Assembly: GCA_947498765.1 (NCBI GenBank)
Contig: CANMLG010000031.1
Coordinates: 1-64,000 of the forward strand
Length of the DNA stretch: 64,000 nucleotides
From: an uncultured Aquimarina sp.
GTDB lineage: Bacteria; Bacteroidota; Bacteroidia; Flavobacteriales; Flavobacteriaceae
Direction of reading: 5' to 3'
Shown piece after piece: positions 17,036 through 26,611 of this stretch. Position 1 is the first letter of the stretch; each line of letters opens with the position of its first letter. Below the pieces are notes generated by a model. It was not told where the DNA came from. It ran no database searches and was given only the letters and a program-made list of their open reading frames with translations. Position numbers and translations under genes: made by a program.

Positions 17036-18193
17036 ATGCAACATTTCTTTTCATCGGACTTTACGTTGGGAATTTTAGGTGGTGGACAACTTGGTAAAAT
17101 GTTATTATACGAAACCCGTAAATATGACATTAAAACATATGTTTTAGACCCCAGTAATGAAGCCCCTTCCAAAATAGCTTGCAATCATTTTGTGCAAGGC
17201 GATCTATTGGATTTTGATACTGTTTATAATTTCGGAAAAAAAGTTGATCTACTTACTTTTGAAATTGAAGCTGTTAATGTACAAGCCCTAGAAAAACTTG
17301 AAGCAGAAGGAAAAAAGGTATTCCCATCTGCTTCAACCTTAAAAAAAATTCAAAATAAAGGAAAACAAAAACTTTTTTATCAAGAAAAAGGTATTCCTAC
17401 CGCAGATTTTACATATTTTGAATCGAAAGAAGCACTTACAACTGCTTTGTTAAACCATAAAATTGAACTCCCTTTTGTATGGAAATGTACCGAAGGTGGT
17501 TATGATGGTAATGGCGTTAGTATTATAAAAAGCACAAATGACCTTGATAAATTACCAAATGCAGAATGTATTGCAGAGAAGCTTATTGATTTTAAAAACG
17601 AATTAGGTGTTATTGTCGTTAGAAACCCTTCTGGAGAAGTAAAAACCTACCCAGTTGTAGAAATGGAATTTCATCCCGAAGCCAATCAAGTAGAATATGT
17701 CATTTGTCCTGCTCGTATTAGCGACACTGTTACTCATAAAGCCAGAGCTATTGCCCAAAAAGTTTCGGAAAGCTTTAAACACGTAGGAATACTTGCCGTG
17801 GAAATGTTTCAAACAAAAGATGATGAAATTTTAGTAAATGAAGTGGCTCCAAGAACTCATAACAGTGGACATTTTACTATTGAAGCCAGTTACACCAATC
17901 AATTTGAACAACATTTGCGTAGTGTACTTGATTTACCTTTAGGGAACACAGACAGTAAAGTTGCTGGAGTAATGGTAAACCTTGTAGGTGAAGAAGGTCA
18001 CCACGGTAATGTGTGCTATCAAAACATAGAAGATATCATGTCACTCCCTGGAGTAACGCCACACATATATGGAAAAAAAGAAACACGGCCATTTAGAAAA
18101 ATGGGACATGTAACTATTGTAAACCCCGATATTAGCGAAGCACGTAAAATAGCCGAAAAGGTAAAACAAACAATCAAAGTAATAAGTAGTTAA
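17036..18193 (+). CDS. purK: 5-(carboxyamino)imidazole ribonucleotide synthase
   Basis: From ATG 17036 the protein has 385 residues. It is an ATP-grasp enzyme that carboxylates aminoimidazole ribonucleotide in purine synthesis. It has the N-terminal LGILGGGQLGKMLLYE nucleotide fold, the ATP-grasp lysine segment FVWKCTEGGYDGNGV, and the metal and substrate motif NEVAPRTHNSGHFTIEA. All are typical of PurK. The partner mutase purE follows 78 bases downstream on the same strand. Confidence 0.96.
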   Translation: MQHFFSSDFTLGILGGGQLGKMLLYETRKYDIKTYVLDPSNEAPSKIACNHFVQGDLLDFDTVYNFGKKVDLLTFEIEAVNVQALEKLEAEGKKVFPSASTLKKIQNKGKQKLFYQEKGIPTADFTYFESKEALTTALLNHKIELPFVWKCTEGGYDGNGVSIIKSTNDLDKLPNAECIAEKLIDFKNELGVIVVRNPSGEVKTYPVVEMEFHPEANQVEYVICPARISDTVTHKARAIAQKVSESFKHVGILAVEMFQTKDDEILVNEVAPRTHNSGHFTIEASYTNQFEQHLRSVLDLPLGNTDSKVAGVMVNLVGEEGHHGNVCYQNIEDIMSLPGVTPHIYGKKETRPFRKMGHVTIVNPDISEARKIAEKVKQTIKVISS

Positions 18194-18271
18194 AACACAT
18201 TTAATTTACTAAATTAGTAACTACGGTTTTTTACACAAAAACAATAATTAAAATACGATATAAAATTACAA

Positions 18272-18760
18272 ATGGATAGAGTAGGAATAATCATGGGAAG
18301 CAAAAGTGACTTACCCGTAATGCAGCAAGCAATTGACTTTTTGAAAGAAATGGCTATCGAAACAGAAGTAGATATTGTTTCTGCACATCGTACTCCCGAA
18401 AAACTTATCGAATATTCATCTAACGCTCATTTACGAGGAATTTCTGTTATTATAGCAGGAGCAGGTGGTGCAGCACATTTACCAGGAATGGTAGCCTCAA
18501 TGTCTCCTTTACCAGTAATTGGAGTACCCGTAAAATCAAGAAATTCAATTGATGGATGGGATTCTATTTTATCTATTTTACAAATGCCTGGAGGTGTTCC
18601 TGTAGCTACTGTAGCACTTGATGGTGCTTTAAACGCTGGTATATTAGCCACACAAATCTTAGGTACTAAGAGTGAAAAGATACAAAAGAGAATTTTGCAA
18701 TATAAAAAATCACTAAGAGAAAAAGTACTTCAAACTGCGGACGAGCTTAATACAAAATAA
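18272..18760 (+). CDS. purE: 5-(carboxyamino)imidazole ribonucleotide mutase
   Basis: The 162-residue class I PurE has the signatures IIMGSKSDLPVM, VSAHRTPE, IIAGAGGAAHLPGM and VPVKSRNSIDGWDSILSILQMPGGVPVATV, the last three around the active site. It moves the carboxyl group to C4 of the imidazole ring, directly after PurK. Length is normal. A strong terminator at 18881 ends the purKE unit. Confidence 0.97.
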   Translation: MDRVGIIMGSKSDLPVMQQAIDFLKEMAIETEVDIVSAHRTPEKLIEYSSNAHLRGISVIIAGAGGAAHLPGMVASMSPLPVIGVPVKSRNSIDGWDSILSILQMPGGVPVATVALDGALNAGILATQILGTKSEKIQKRILQYKKSLREKVLQTADELNTK

Positions 18761-18880
18761 AAGACAAAGACTACCTAAAATTAATATATCTACCCCTAGA
18801 AAAGCTATTAACATCACAACTAACTTTAGTTAAAAATAGCCTCTTCTAAATCTATAACAATAAATTTATTTTTTTATTTT

Positions 18881-18912
18881 AAAGTGGATACCCTAGGGTA
18901 TCCACTTTTTTT
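18881..18912 (+). terminator. Terminator of purKE
   Basis: A perfect 28-bp palindrome (18881-18908, core GTGGATACCCTAGGGTATCC) is followed by a T run on the plus strand. It lies 121 bases after the purE stop. Confidence 0.85.
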
Positions 18913-19239
18913 GACTTCACATAATGAAAAAAAGTAACCAACTTAAATATTTACACAACCTTGAAGTCTTTGCAAAAATATATCAACAATTTAAAAAACA
19001 ATAATTATTTCATTAAAACCTACACAAGTATCGATTAAAATCATTTTTTTAGGATAAAAGACATTTTTCAACCTATTAAAAGTCATTATATTTCTTGATA
19101 CATCAAAAATCAAAAAAAAATATGTTACAAAACCCCCTGTTTACAGTGAAAAATAATAATTATTAAAATTTAATTTTACAATATTCTAGAAAAAACAACT
19201 TCAGAGCTAAATATTAAATATAGTTAAGTGTACAACAAA
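18913..19239. other. Intergenic region with no recognisable feature
   Basis: These 327 AT-rich bases separate the purE terminator from the 3' end of katG. I see no open frame, strong hairpin or repeat in them. Confidence 0.5.
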
Positions 19240-21480
<2,241 letters not shown>

Positions 21481-21519
21481 TTATTACTTAAGTTTAAAAT
21501 TAAACAAACATCACAATAC

Positions 21520-21561
21520 AAACTATAGTTTATTATTTTAAAATACTAATTAACTATAGTT
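21520..21561. promoter_or_regulatory. Twin palindromes upstream of katG, possible operator
   Basis: AAACTATAGTTT (21520-21531) and AACTATAGTT (21552-21561) are both perfect palindromes with the same core. Their centres are 31 bases apart, about three helical turns. They lie 58 to 99 bases upstream of the katG start. The design fits a dimeric regulator such as OxyR or PerR, but neither consensus is matched exactly. Confidence 0.45.
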
Positions 21562-21744
21562 TTTTCTTATAGATGGTTTTGAATAAAGAAAAACCCACAA
21601 AACAACACTCTATAAAACAACAAATTACAAAAAATTCAAAAGTATTCTTATTATAAAAACAGCAAAGTAACCAAATGAAGAAGACAAAATTACTTTAGCT
21701 ATTTACATATCTAATAAATTATGATGACTAAAAGGAAAAGACAT

Positions 21745-21863
21745 AAAAAAAGCCATTCATTTCTGAATAGCTTCCTTTATAAGTTGGACCTTACTTTATG
21801 AAGAATAAATATTATTAACCAACTTAAATATATTACACAAAACTTCGTAAGGTCCGTTTTTTA
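21745..21863 (-). ncRNA. Candidate ~119-nt small RNA upstream of katG
   Basis: Read on the minus strand, a promoter-like box at 21870-21877 precedes a 13-bp stem. In that stem GGACCTTACGAAG (21855-21843) pairs with CTTC and GTAAGGTCC (21803-21786), with a 5-base bulge. Then comes a 10-bp hairpin closed by a GAAA tetraloop (21773-21750) with a run of Us. The terminal hairpin uses a G-U pair that would be an A-C mismatch on the other strand, so the minus strand is favoured. No open frame spans it. An alternative pairing, AAGTTGG with CCAACTT, shares two bases with the first stem and could make a switch. It may be an independent RNA or a terminated leader of katG. Confidence 0.45.
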
Positions 21864-21869
21864 CACATT

Positions 21870-21898
21870 CAAATATAAGATAAAATAATTAAAACAAA
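21870..21898 (-). promoter_or_regulatory. Putative promoter of the candidate small RNA
   Basis: On the minus strand TTTG (21898-21895) is followed after 17 bases by TATATTTG (21877-21870). This is a good match to the Bacteroidota -33/-7 pattern, with expected initiation near 21863. Confidence 0.45.
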
Positions 21899-22048
21899 AG
21901 ACAAAATGCACTATTGTTCGACAAAATGCAATATAAAATCAAACTATAACATTTTCGATGGCGATTAAATACACTTACAGATACTAATTTACAACGAAAA
22001 TTCGTTCAACAAAACTATTTAAACCAAAATTTTTAACATACGTAATAC

Positions 22049-22056
22049 TATATTTG
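22049..22056 (+). promoter_or_regulatory. -7 box of the M3 peptidase gene
   Basis: TATATTTG matches TAnnTTTG and ends 13 bases before the ATG at 22070. No clear -33 element is present. Confidence 0.5.
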
Positions 22057-22069
22057 TATAAAAAATCAA

Positions 22070-24088
22070 ATGAGCAACCCTCTTTTTTCAACTTTTGACA
22101 ATGTCCCTTTTTCAAAAATTAAAAATTCACATTTCAAACCTGCTTTTAAAAATGCTATCGAAATAGCAAAAAAAGAAATAGAATTTATATGTACTTCAAA
22201 AGAAGAAGCTTCATTTGAAAATACTATTGAAGCCCTAGATTATAGCGGCGAACTTTTAAGTAGAATTTCAAGTGTGTTTTTTAATTTAAATAGTGCCGAA
22301 ACAAATGATGAAATTCAAAAAATTGCTCAAGAAGTTTCTCCATTGCTTTCGGAATTTAACAACGATATAACATTAAACGAAACTTTATTTAAAAAAGTAA
22401 AGCATGTTTTTGATACTCAAAAAAACCTTAAACTTTCCTCTGAACAGCTCCAATTACTAGAAAAACATTACAAATCATTTACCCGGAACGGAGCATTATT
22501 AAGTGCTAGTGACAAAGAAAAACTAAGGGAGATTGATAAACAATTAGCTCAAAAAACACTTCAGTTTGGACAAAATTTACTTGCCGACACTAATAATTTT
22601 GAATTATTAATAACCAATGAAGCTGATTTAAAAGGCTTACCAAATGGAGCTAAAGAAGCAGCAAGGAATTTAGCTTTAGACAAAAAAAAGGATGGTTGGT
22701 TAATAAGCTTAGATTATCCAAGCTATATTCCTTTTATGAAATATGCTGAGAATAGACAGTTAAGAAAACAATTAGCTATAGCTTTTGGGGCTAAAAGTTT
22801 TAAAAATAATGAATACAATAACGAAAACTTAATAAAGGAAATTGTAAGCTTACGCTTTGATAGAGCAAAACTTTTGGGCTACAACACACATGCTCACTTT
22901 ACTTTAGAAGAACGTATGGCAAAAACAGCCGATAATGTATATAATTTTTCTAAAGACTTGCTTAACAAAGCTACTCCTGCTGCTAAAAAAGAATTTGAAA
23001 ACCTGACTTCTTTTGCCAATGAATTAGATGGTATCGAAACCCTTCAAAAATGGGATGCTGCATATTATAGCGAAAAATTAAAACAAAAATTATTCAATTT
23101 AGATGACGAAGCCTTAAAACCTTATTTTAAATTAAGCAATGTGCTGCATGGCGCCTTTACTATTGCTGAAAAATTATTTGATCTTGTTTTTGAAAAAAAT
23201 ACTGATATTGATACTTATCATAATGAGGTCACTGTTTACAATGTTCACAATACAAAAGGAGATTTTATTGCTTTATTTTATACTGATTTTCATCCACGAC
23301 CTGGTAAACGTGCGGGCGCGTGGATGACTTCTTATAAATCTCAACAACAAAAAAATGGCATTAACCACAGACCACATGTTTCTATTGTTTGCAACTTCAC
23401 TAAACCAACAGAAACAAAACCATCATTACTAACTTTTAATGAAGTTACCACTTTATTTCACGAATTTGGACATGCCCTCCATGGAATGCTTGCCAATACA
23501 ATATACCCTAGTTTATCAGGTACAAATGTTTTTTGGGATTTTGTAGAACTTCCAAGTCAAATTATGGAAAATTGGTGTTTTGAAAAAGAGGCTCTTCAAA
23601 TTTTTGCCCACCACTACGAAACAGGTGAATTAATTCCGATGGAATATATTGAAAAAATAAAAGAATCTTCTACATTTCATGAGGGTATGGCAACCCTACG
23701 TCAGTTAAGTTTTGGGTTATTAGATATGGCGTGGCATACCACACTACCAAATAACTCCTTTAATGTTAAAGAATTTGAAACCAATGCTTTTAAAAACACT
23801 CAATTATATCCCGATGTTGCCGAAAACTGTATGAGCACTTCATTTGCTCACATATTCCAAGGAGGTTATTCATCTGGCTATTATTCCTATAAATGGGCCG
23901 AAGTATTAGATGCCGACGCTTTTGCATACTTTAAAGAAAAAGGAATTTTTAATAAAAAAATTGCTTTAAAATTTAAAAAAGAAATCCTTGAAAAAGGCGG
24001 TACCGAACATCCTGCTATTCTTTATAAAAATTTCAGAGAAAAAGAACCTACAACCGATGCTTTACTTAAAAGAGCTGGTCTACTATAA
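22070..24088 (+). CDS. M3 family oligopeptidase (peptidyl-dipeptidase Dcp / oligopeptidase A type)
   Basis: The 672-residue zinc peptidase has the catalytic motif HEFGHALHG (zinc ligands His 464 and His 468), the helical N-terminal half typical of M3, and the conserved substrate segments HRPHVSIVCNFT and FVELPSQIMENW. The start FSTFDNVPFSKIKNSHFKPAF is the standard opening of the family. No signal peptide is seen, so it probably recycles peptides in the cytoplasm. The sigma factor gene follows 44 bases downstream but has its own -7 box. Confidence 0.93.
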   Translation: MSNPLFSTFDNVPFSKIKNSHFKPAFKNAIEIAKKEIEFICTSKEEASFENTIEALDYSGELLSRISSVFFNLNSAETNDEIQKIAQEVSPLLSEFNNDITLNETLFKKVKHVFDTQKNLKLSSEQLQLLEKHYKSFTRNGALLSASDKEKLREIDKQLAQKTLQFGQNLLADTNNFELLITNEADLKGLPNGAKEAARNLALDKKKDGWLISLDYPSYIPFMKYAENRQLRKQLAIAFGAKSFKNNEYNNENLIKEIVSLRFDRAKLLGYNTHAHFTLEERMAKTADNVYNFSKDLLNKATPAAKKEFENLTSFANELDGIETLQKWDAAYYSEKLKQKLFNLDDEALKPYFKLSNVLHGAFTIAEKLFDLVFEKNTDIDTYHNEVTVYNVHNTKGDFIALFYTDFHPRPGKRAGAWMTSYKSQQQKNGINHRPHVSIVCNFTKPTETKPSLLTFNEVTTLFHEFGHALHGMLANTIYPSLSGTNVFWDFVELPSQIMENWCFEKEALQIFAHHYETGELIPMEYIEKIKESSTFHEGMATLRQLSFGLLDMAWHTTLPNNSFNVKEFETNAFKNTQLYPDVAENCMSTSFAHIFQGGYSSGYYSYKWAEVLDADAFAYFKEKGIFNKKIALKFKKEILEKGGTEHPAILYKNFREKEPTTDALLKRAGLL

Positions 24089-24107
24089 TTTAAATACAAT
24101 AATTTAT

Positions 24108-24115
24108 TACATTTG
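24108..24115 (+). promoter_or_regulatory. -7 box of the sigma factor gene
   Basis: TACATTTG matches TAnnTTTG and ends 17 bases before the ATG at 24133. It would allow transcription of the sigma and anti-sigma pair independently of the M3 peptidase gene. Confidence 0.5.
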
Positions 24116-24132
24116 GAATCAATTCAAAAAAA

Positions 24133-24687
24133 ATGGCTGAACATAAATTAAACCCAAATACCTGGATAGAAAAGTACAGTGATTATTTATTTAATTATAC
24201 TATTGTTCGTGTTGATGATAGAGAAATTGCTAAAGACATTGTACAGGAAACCTTTTTTGCTGGTTTAAGATCTATGAAAAACTTTAAAGGCGAAGCTTCT
24301 GAACGCACATGGCTTATCTCCATTTTAAAAAGAAAAATCATTGATCATTATCGAAAAATTAATAGCAATAAGGGTAAAGCCGAAGTCAGAATGGCTTACA
24401 ATTCTGATGCTGACTCTGAAGGTGATTGGCTTGAAGAACGCGTAGCTGACCCTTACGCCGAAAATGCCGAAAGTAAAATTGAAAATAATGAACTTGGAAA
24501 AGCCATACACAATTGCTTATCCAAACTACCTGAAAAACAAGCCACAATATTCAGAATGAAAACTATTGATGGATTTGACACAGAAACTATTTGTAATGAA
24601 TTTGACATCACAGCGTCTAATCTTTGGGTAATTATCCATAGAGCAAGAACAGCTATGGCTGCCTGTATGGAAAAAAATTGGTTTTAA
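24133..24687 (+). CDS. ECF-type sigma-70 factor
   Basis: The 184-residue protein has sigma region 2 (about 15-78: DREIAKDIVQETFFAGLRS, then ERTWLISILKRKIIDHYRK). A 50-residue acidic linker follows, then region 4 (about 118-180: CLSKLPEKQATIFRMKTIDGF, ITASNLWVIIHRARTAMAAC). It directs RNA polymerase to a small regulon, whose content is not visible here. A zinc-finger protein with the ZAS motif starts 19 bases after its stop, which is the usual sigma/anti-sigma layout. Confidence 0.92.
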   Translation: MAEHKLNPNTWIEKYSDYLFNYTIVRVDDREIAKDIVQETFFAGLRSMKNFKGEASERTWLISILKRKIIDHYRKINSNKGKAEVRMAYNSDADSEGDWLEERVADPYAENAESKIENNELGKAIHNCLSKLPEKQATIFRMKTIDGFDTETICNEFDITASNLWVIIHRARTAMAACMEKNWF

Positions 24688-24706
24688 CACTTTAATGAAT
24701 TTGACT

Positions 24707-24970
24707 ATGAAAAAAAACTACAATTTATTTATACCTTGTGATGAAGCACAACATGTTTGTGATAAATCTCAATACAAGGAAGCTTCATTATTTGAAAAAA
24801 TAAAATTAAGTCTTCACTTAGCATTTTGTAAAGTTTGCCTTCAATACAATAGAAAAAACACTAAACTCACTAATATTATTAGTAAAAATAATGCTCAGGA
24901 AAGTTTATATTTGGATTTGAATGAAAAAAATAGTCTGCAAAATATGTTTGAAAGAGAACTCAATAGATAA
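24707..24970 (+). CDS. Small zinc anti-sigma-like protein (ZAS motif)
   Basis: From ATG 24707 the protein has 87 residues. It shows CDEAQHVCDKSQY near the N terminus and HLAFCKVC in the middle. The second fits the H-x3-C-x2-C half of zinc-binding anti-sigma domains. No membrane segment is present, so it would be a soluble, redox- or metal-sensing anti-sigma factor for the adjacent ECF sigma. It is closely related to the protein at 25414-25698: both share the frame KLFIPC-EAQHVCDKSQY and a C-terminal NLQ(N/S)MFE-EL end. The upstream in-frame ATG at 24695 would add four residues absent from the paralogue. Some databases label similar small proteins glycine dehydrogenase, probably because of the nearby gcvP; the sequence does not support that. 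Confidence 0.72.
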   Translation: MKKNYNLFIPCDEAQHVCDKSQYKEASLFEKIKLSLHLAFCKVCLQYNRKNTKLTNIISKNNAQESLYLDLNEKNSLQNMFERELNR

Positions 24971-25413
24971 ATCATTTATTATACTCTATGTAGTTAGATG
25001 TACAAAAAACATTTTTAGTTTAACTAAAATTAAAAAAATATTAGCGACATTGACACTACCAAGTACTCTACAGATAGCTTAACAGACCTCCAATAATAGT
25101 AGTTATAAAATTTCAAATATCATTTTTATAAAAGTTTCTTTACAAAGCAAAAGCCCTTATTTTCAAAAAAATAAAACTTTATTTACACTATAAATTATAG
25201 TTTTAATATACTTACTTTTGTTTCTTAAAATAAAATAAACTGAATATTTAACAAACTCCTTTTATTAAGAATTATAGTTATAATTAAATTCAACAAAAAC
25301 AAAATGTAATGAATTTAAGAGTACTACGTCTAATCTAAACATGAACATCAAAGCAATGCAAACCGCCATAATAGCTTTTTAAAAATTAGTTTAAACTTAT
25401 TATTACTACGAGT
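24971..25413. other. Intergenic gap between the two ZAS paralogues
   Basis: These 443 AT-rich bases contain no open frame of note. TACTTTTG at 25213-25220 fits a -7 box and could drive the second paralogue, with a leader of about 185 bases. I found no remnant of a second sigma gene. Confidence 0.4.
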
Positions 25414-25698
25414 ATGTCGAAGAAAGAAAAATACAAATTATTTATCCCATGTCATGAAGCCCAGCATGTTTGTGATAAATCACAATATAATGAATCCTCC
25501 TTCTTAGAAAAAATCAAGCTTAATATCCATTTATTATTTTGTAAAGCTTGCCAAAAGTATACTAGCAATAATATCAAGCTTACAAAAATGATGAAAAATA
25601 ACAAGCAACCCAGCTGCGCTATGCAAACTAATGAAAAAAGCAATTTGCAAAGTATGTTTGAAAAAGAACTTTCCAAGCAACAATCAAATAATCAATAG
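25414..25698 (+). CDS. Small zinc anti-sigma-like protein, tandem paralogue
   Basis: The 94-residue protein has the same plan as its neighbour: CHEAQHVCDKSQY, then HLLFCKACQKY (H-x3-C-x2-C), and the tail SNLQSMFEKELS. The paralogues diverge mainly in the region after the zinc motif. It has no sigma gene directly upstream. It may share the sigma partner, act on another one, or be losing its function. Its last 15 bases overlap the 3' end of the convergent UbiA-like gene. Confidence 0.7.
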   Translation: MSKKEKYKLFIPCHEAQHVCDKSQYNESSFLEKIKLNIHLLFCKACQKYTSNNIKLTKMMKNNKQPSCAMQTNEKSNLQSMFEKELSKQQSNNQ

Positions 25699-26493
25699 TA
25701 ACAACCAGTAAATAAGCGGCACAGACTCTACATAAAAAGAACAATAAAATTTTGAATTTTTATTTGAAGTTTTATAAATAAATATAACAGTTAAAATAGC
25801 TATTAAGCTTGTTGCCCATAAAGCATCAGGCTTTTTTGTTACACTAAATTCTGCAATAAAAAATACAAACATTAAAATAACACCTACAAATTTTGCCCTT
25901 GGCACTCCTATTAGCTGTGGCAACGTCTTTAACTTTTTACTATCATAGCTTAAATCCCTAATGTCAAAAGGAATGATTAACGCTACTATAAACACAAATA
26001 TCTGTATACAATTTATTAAAAAAATTACATCAAATGTCAAATTGTAATGAATTGTTGGAGCTATCACTACTGTAAGTACCCAGCTTAAAGCCACCACATA
26101 TATTTTTATTCCCGAAAGAGAGCGTAAATTATGTTTCAACACAATTGGTATAGCATACAAAAACACAAAAACACCTCCTATAGCCATAACCAACAAAGTA
26201 TTGATCGGTAATTTTATACCACAATATACCAAACCAAAAAAACTGACTAACGAAAAAAATTGAATTCCTTTAAAAAAACGAGTCAGACTACGGTGATGAA
26301 GCTTAGCTACAGGGGCATATTTTACAAAATTGTATCCCGTAATTGCCCCAAAAAAAACAACTCCTGATAAATATAGATCAGGGTCGAGTCGATTTTTTAA
26401 TAAAAAAACTCGAAACAAGGCATAAACCGCTAATGATACATGTATACTTGCCTCAATATAAAATCTAAAAATGGATAAAAAAAAACGCTTCAT
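25684..26493 (-). CDS. UbiA-like polytopic membrane protein
   Basis: The 269-residue protein has about eight hydrophobic segments. The spacing resembles UbiA prenyltransferases, and the second motif region reads PFDIRDLSYDSKKLKTLPQLIG, as in that superfamily. The first Asp-rich motif is not canonical: the expected NDxxD-like site reads GYNFVKY (about 53-59). This weakens a prenyltransferase call. Flavobacterial proteins of this kind are common and uncharacterised. It is convergent with the ZAS paralogue and divergent from gcvP. Confidence 0.6.
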   Translation of the reverse strand: MKRFFLSIFRFYIEASIHVSLAVYALFRVFLLKNRLDPDLYLSGVVFFGAITGYNFVKYAPVAKLHHRSLTRFFKGIQFFSLVSFFGLVYCGIKLPINTLLVMAIGGVFVFLYAIPIVLKHNLRSLSGIKIYVVALSWVLTVVIAPTIHYNLTFDVIFLINCIQIFVFIVALIIPFDIRDLSYDSKKLKTLPQLIGVPRAKFVGVILMFVFFIAEFSVTKKPDALWATSLIAILTVIFIYKTSNKNSKFYCSFYVESVPLIYWLLLLII

Positions 26494-26550
26494 TATTTTG
26501 CCGGAAATGTTAATACAAAAGTTGAAAACTTAACAATTGTACGTTATTTT

Positions 26551-26585
26551 TTTGTAAAATCTACTAGATAATATGCGTATTTTTG
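26551..26585 (+). promoter_or_regulatory. Putative gcvP promoter
   Basis: TTTG at 26551-26554 and TATTTTTG at 26578-26585 match the -33/-7 elements of Bacteroidota, with a rather long 23-base spacer. The -7 box ends 26 bases before the ATG. I see no glycine riboswitch structure in the short leader. Confidence 0.5.
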
Positions 26586-26611
26586 CAGCCTAAAATTCAA
26601 TGTATTAACAC

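Noticed and set aside
21786..21862. Plus-strand terminator reading of GGACCTTAC...GTAAGGTCC followed by GTTTTTT
   Set aside because: No plus-strand gene lies upstream, the loop is about 50 bases, and the minus-strand reading has a better promoter and terminator.
24971..25413. Degraded second sigma factor between the two ZAS paralogues
   Set aside because: No region-2 or region-4 motif is recognisable in any frame.
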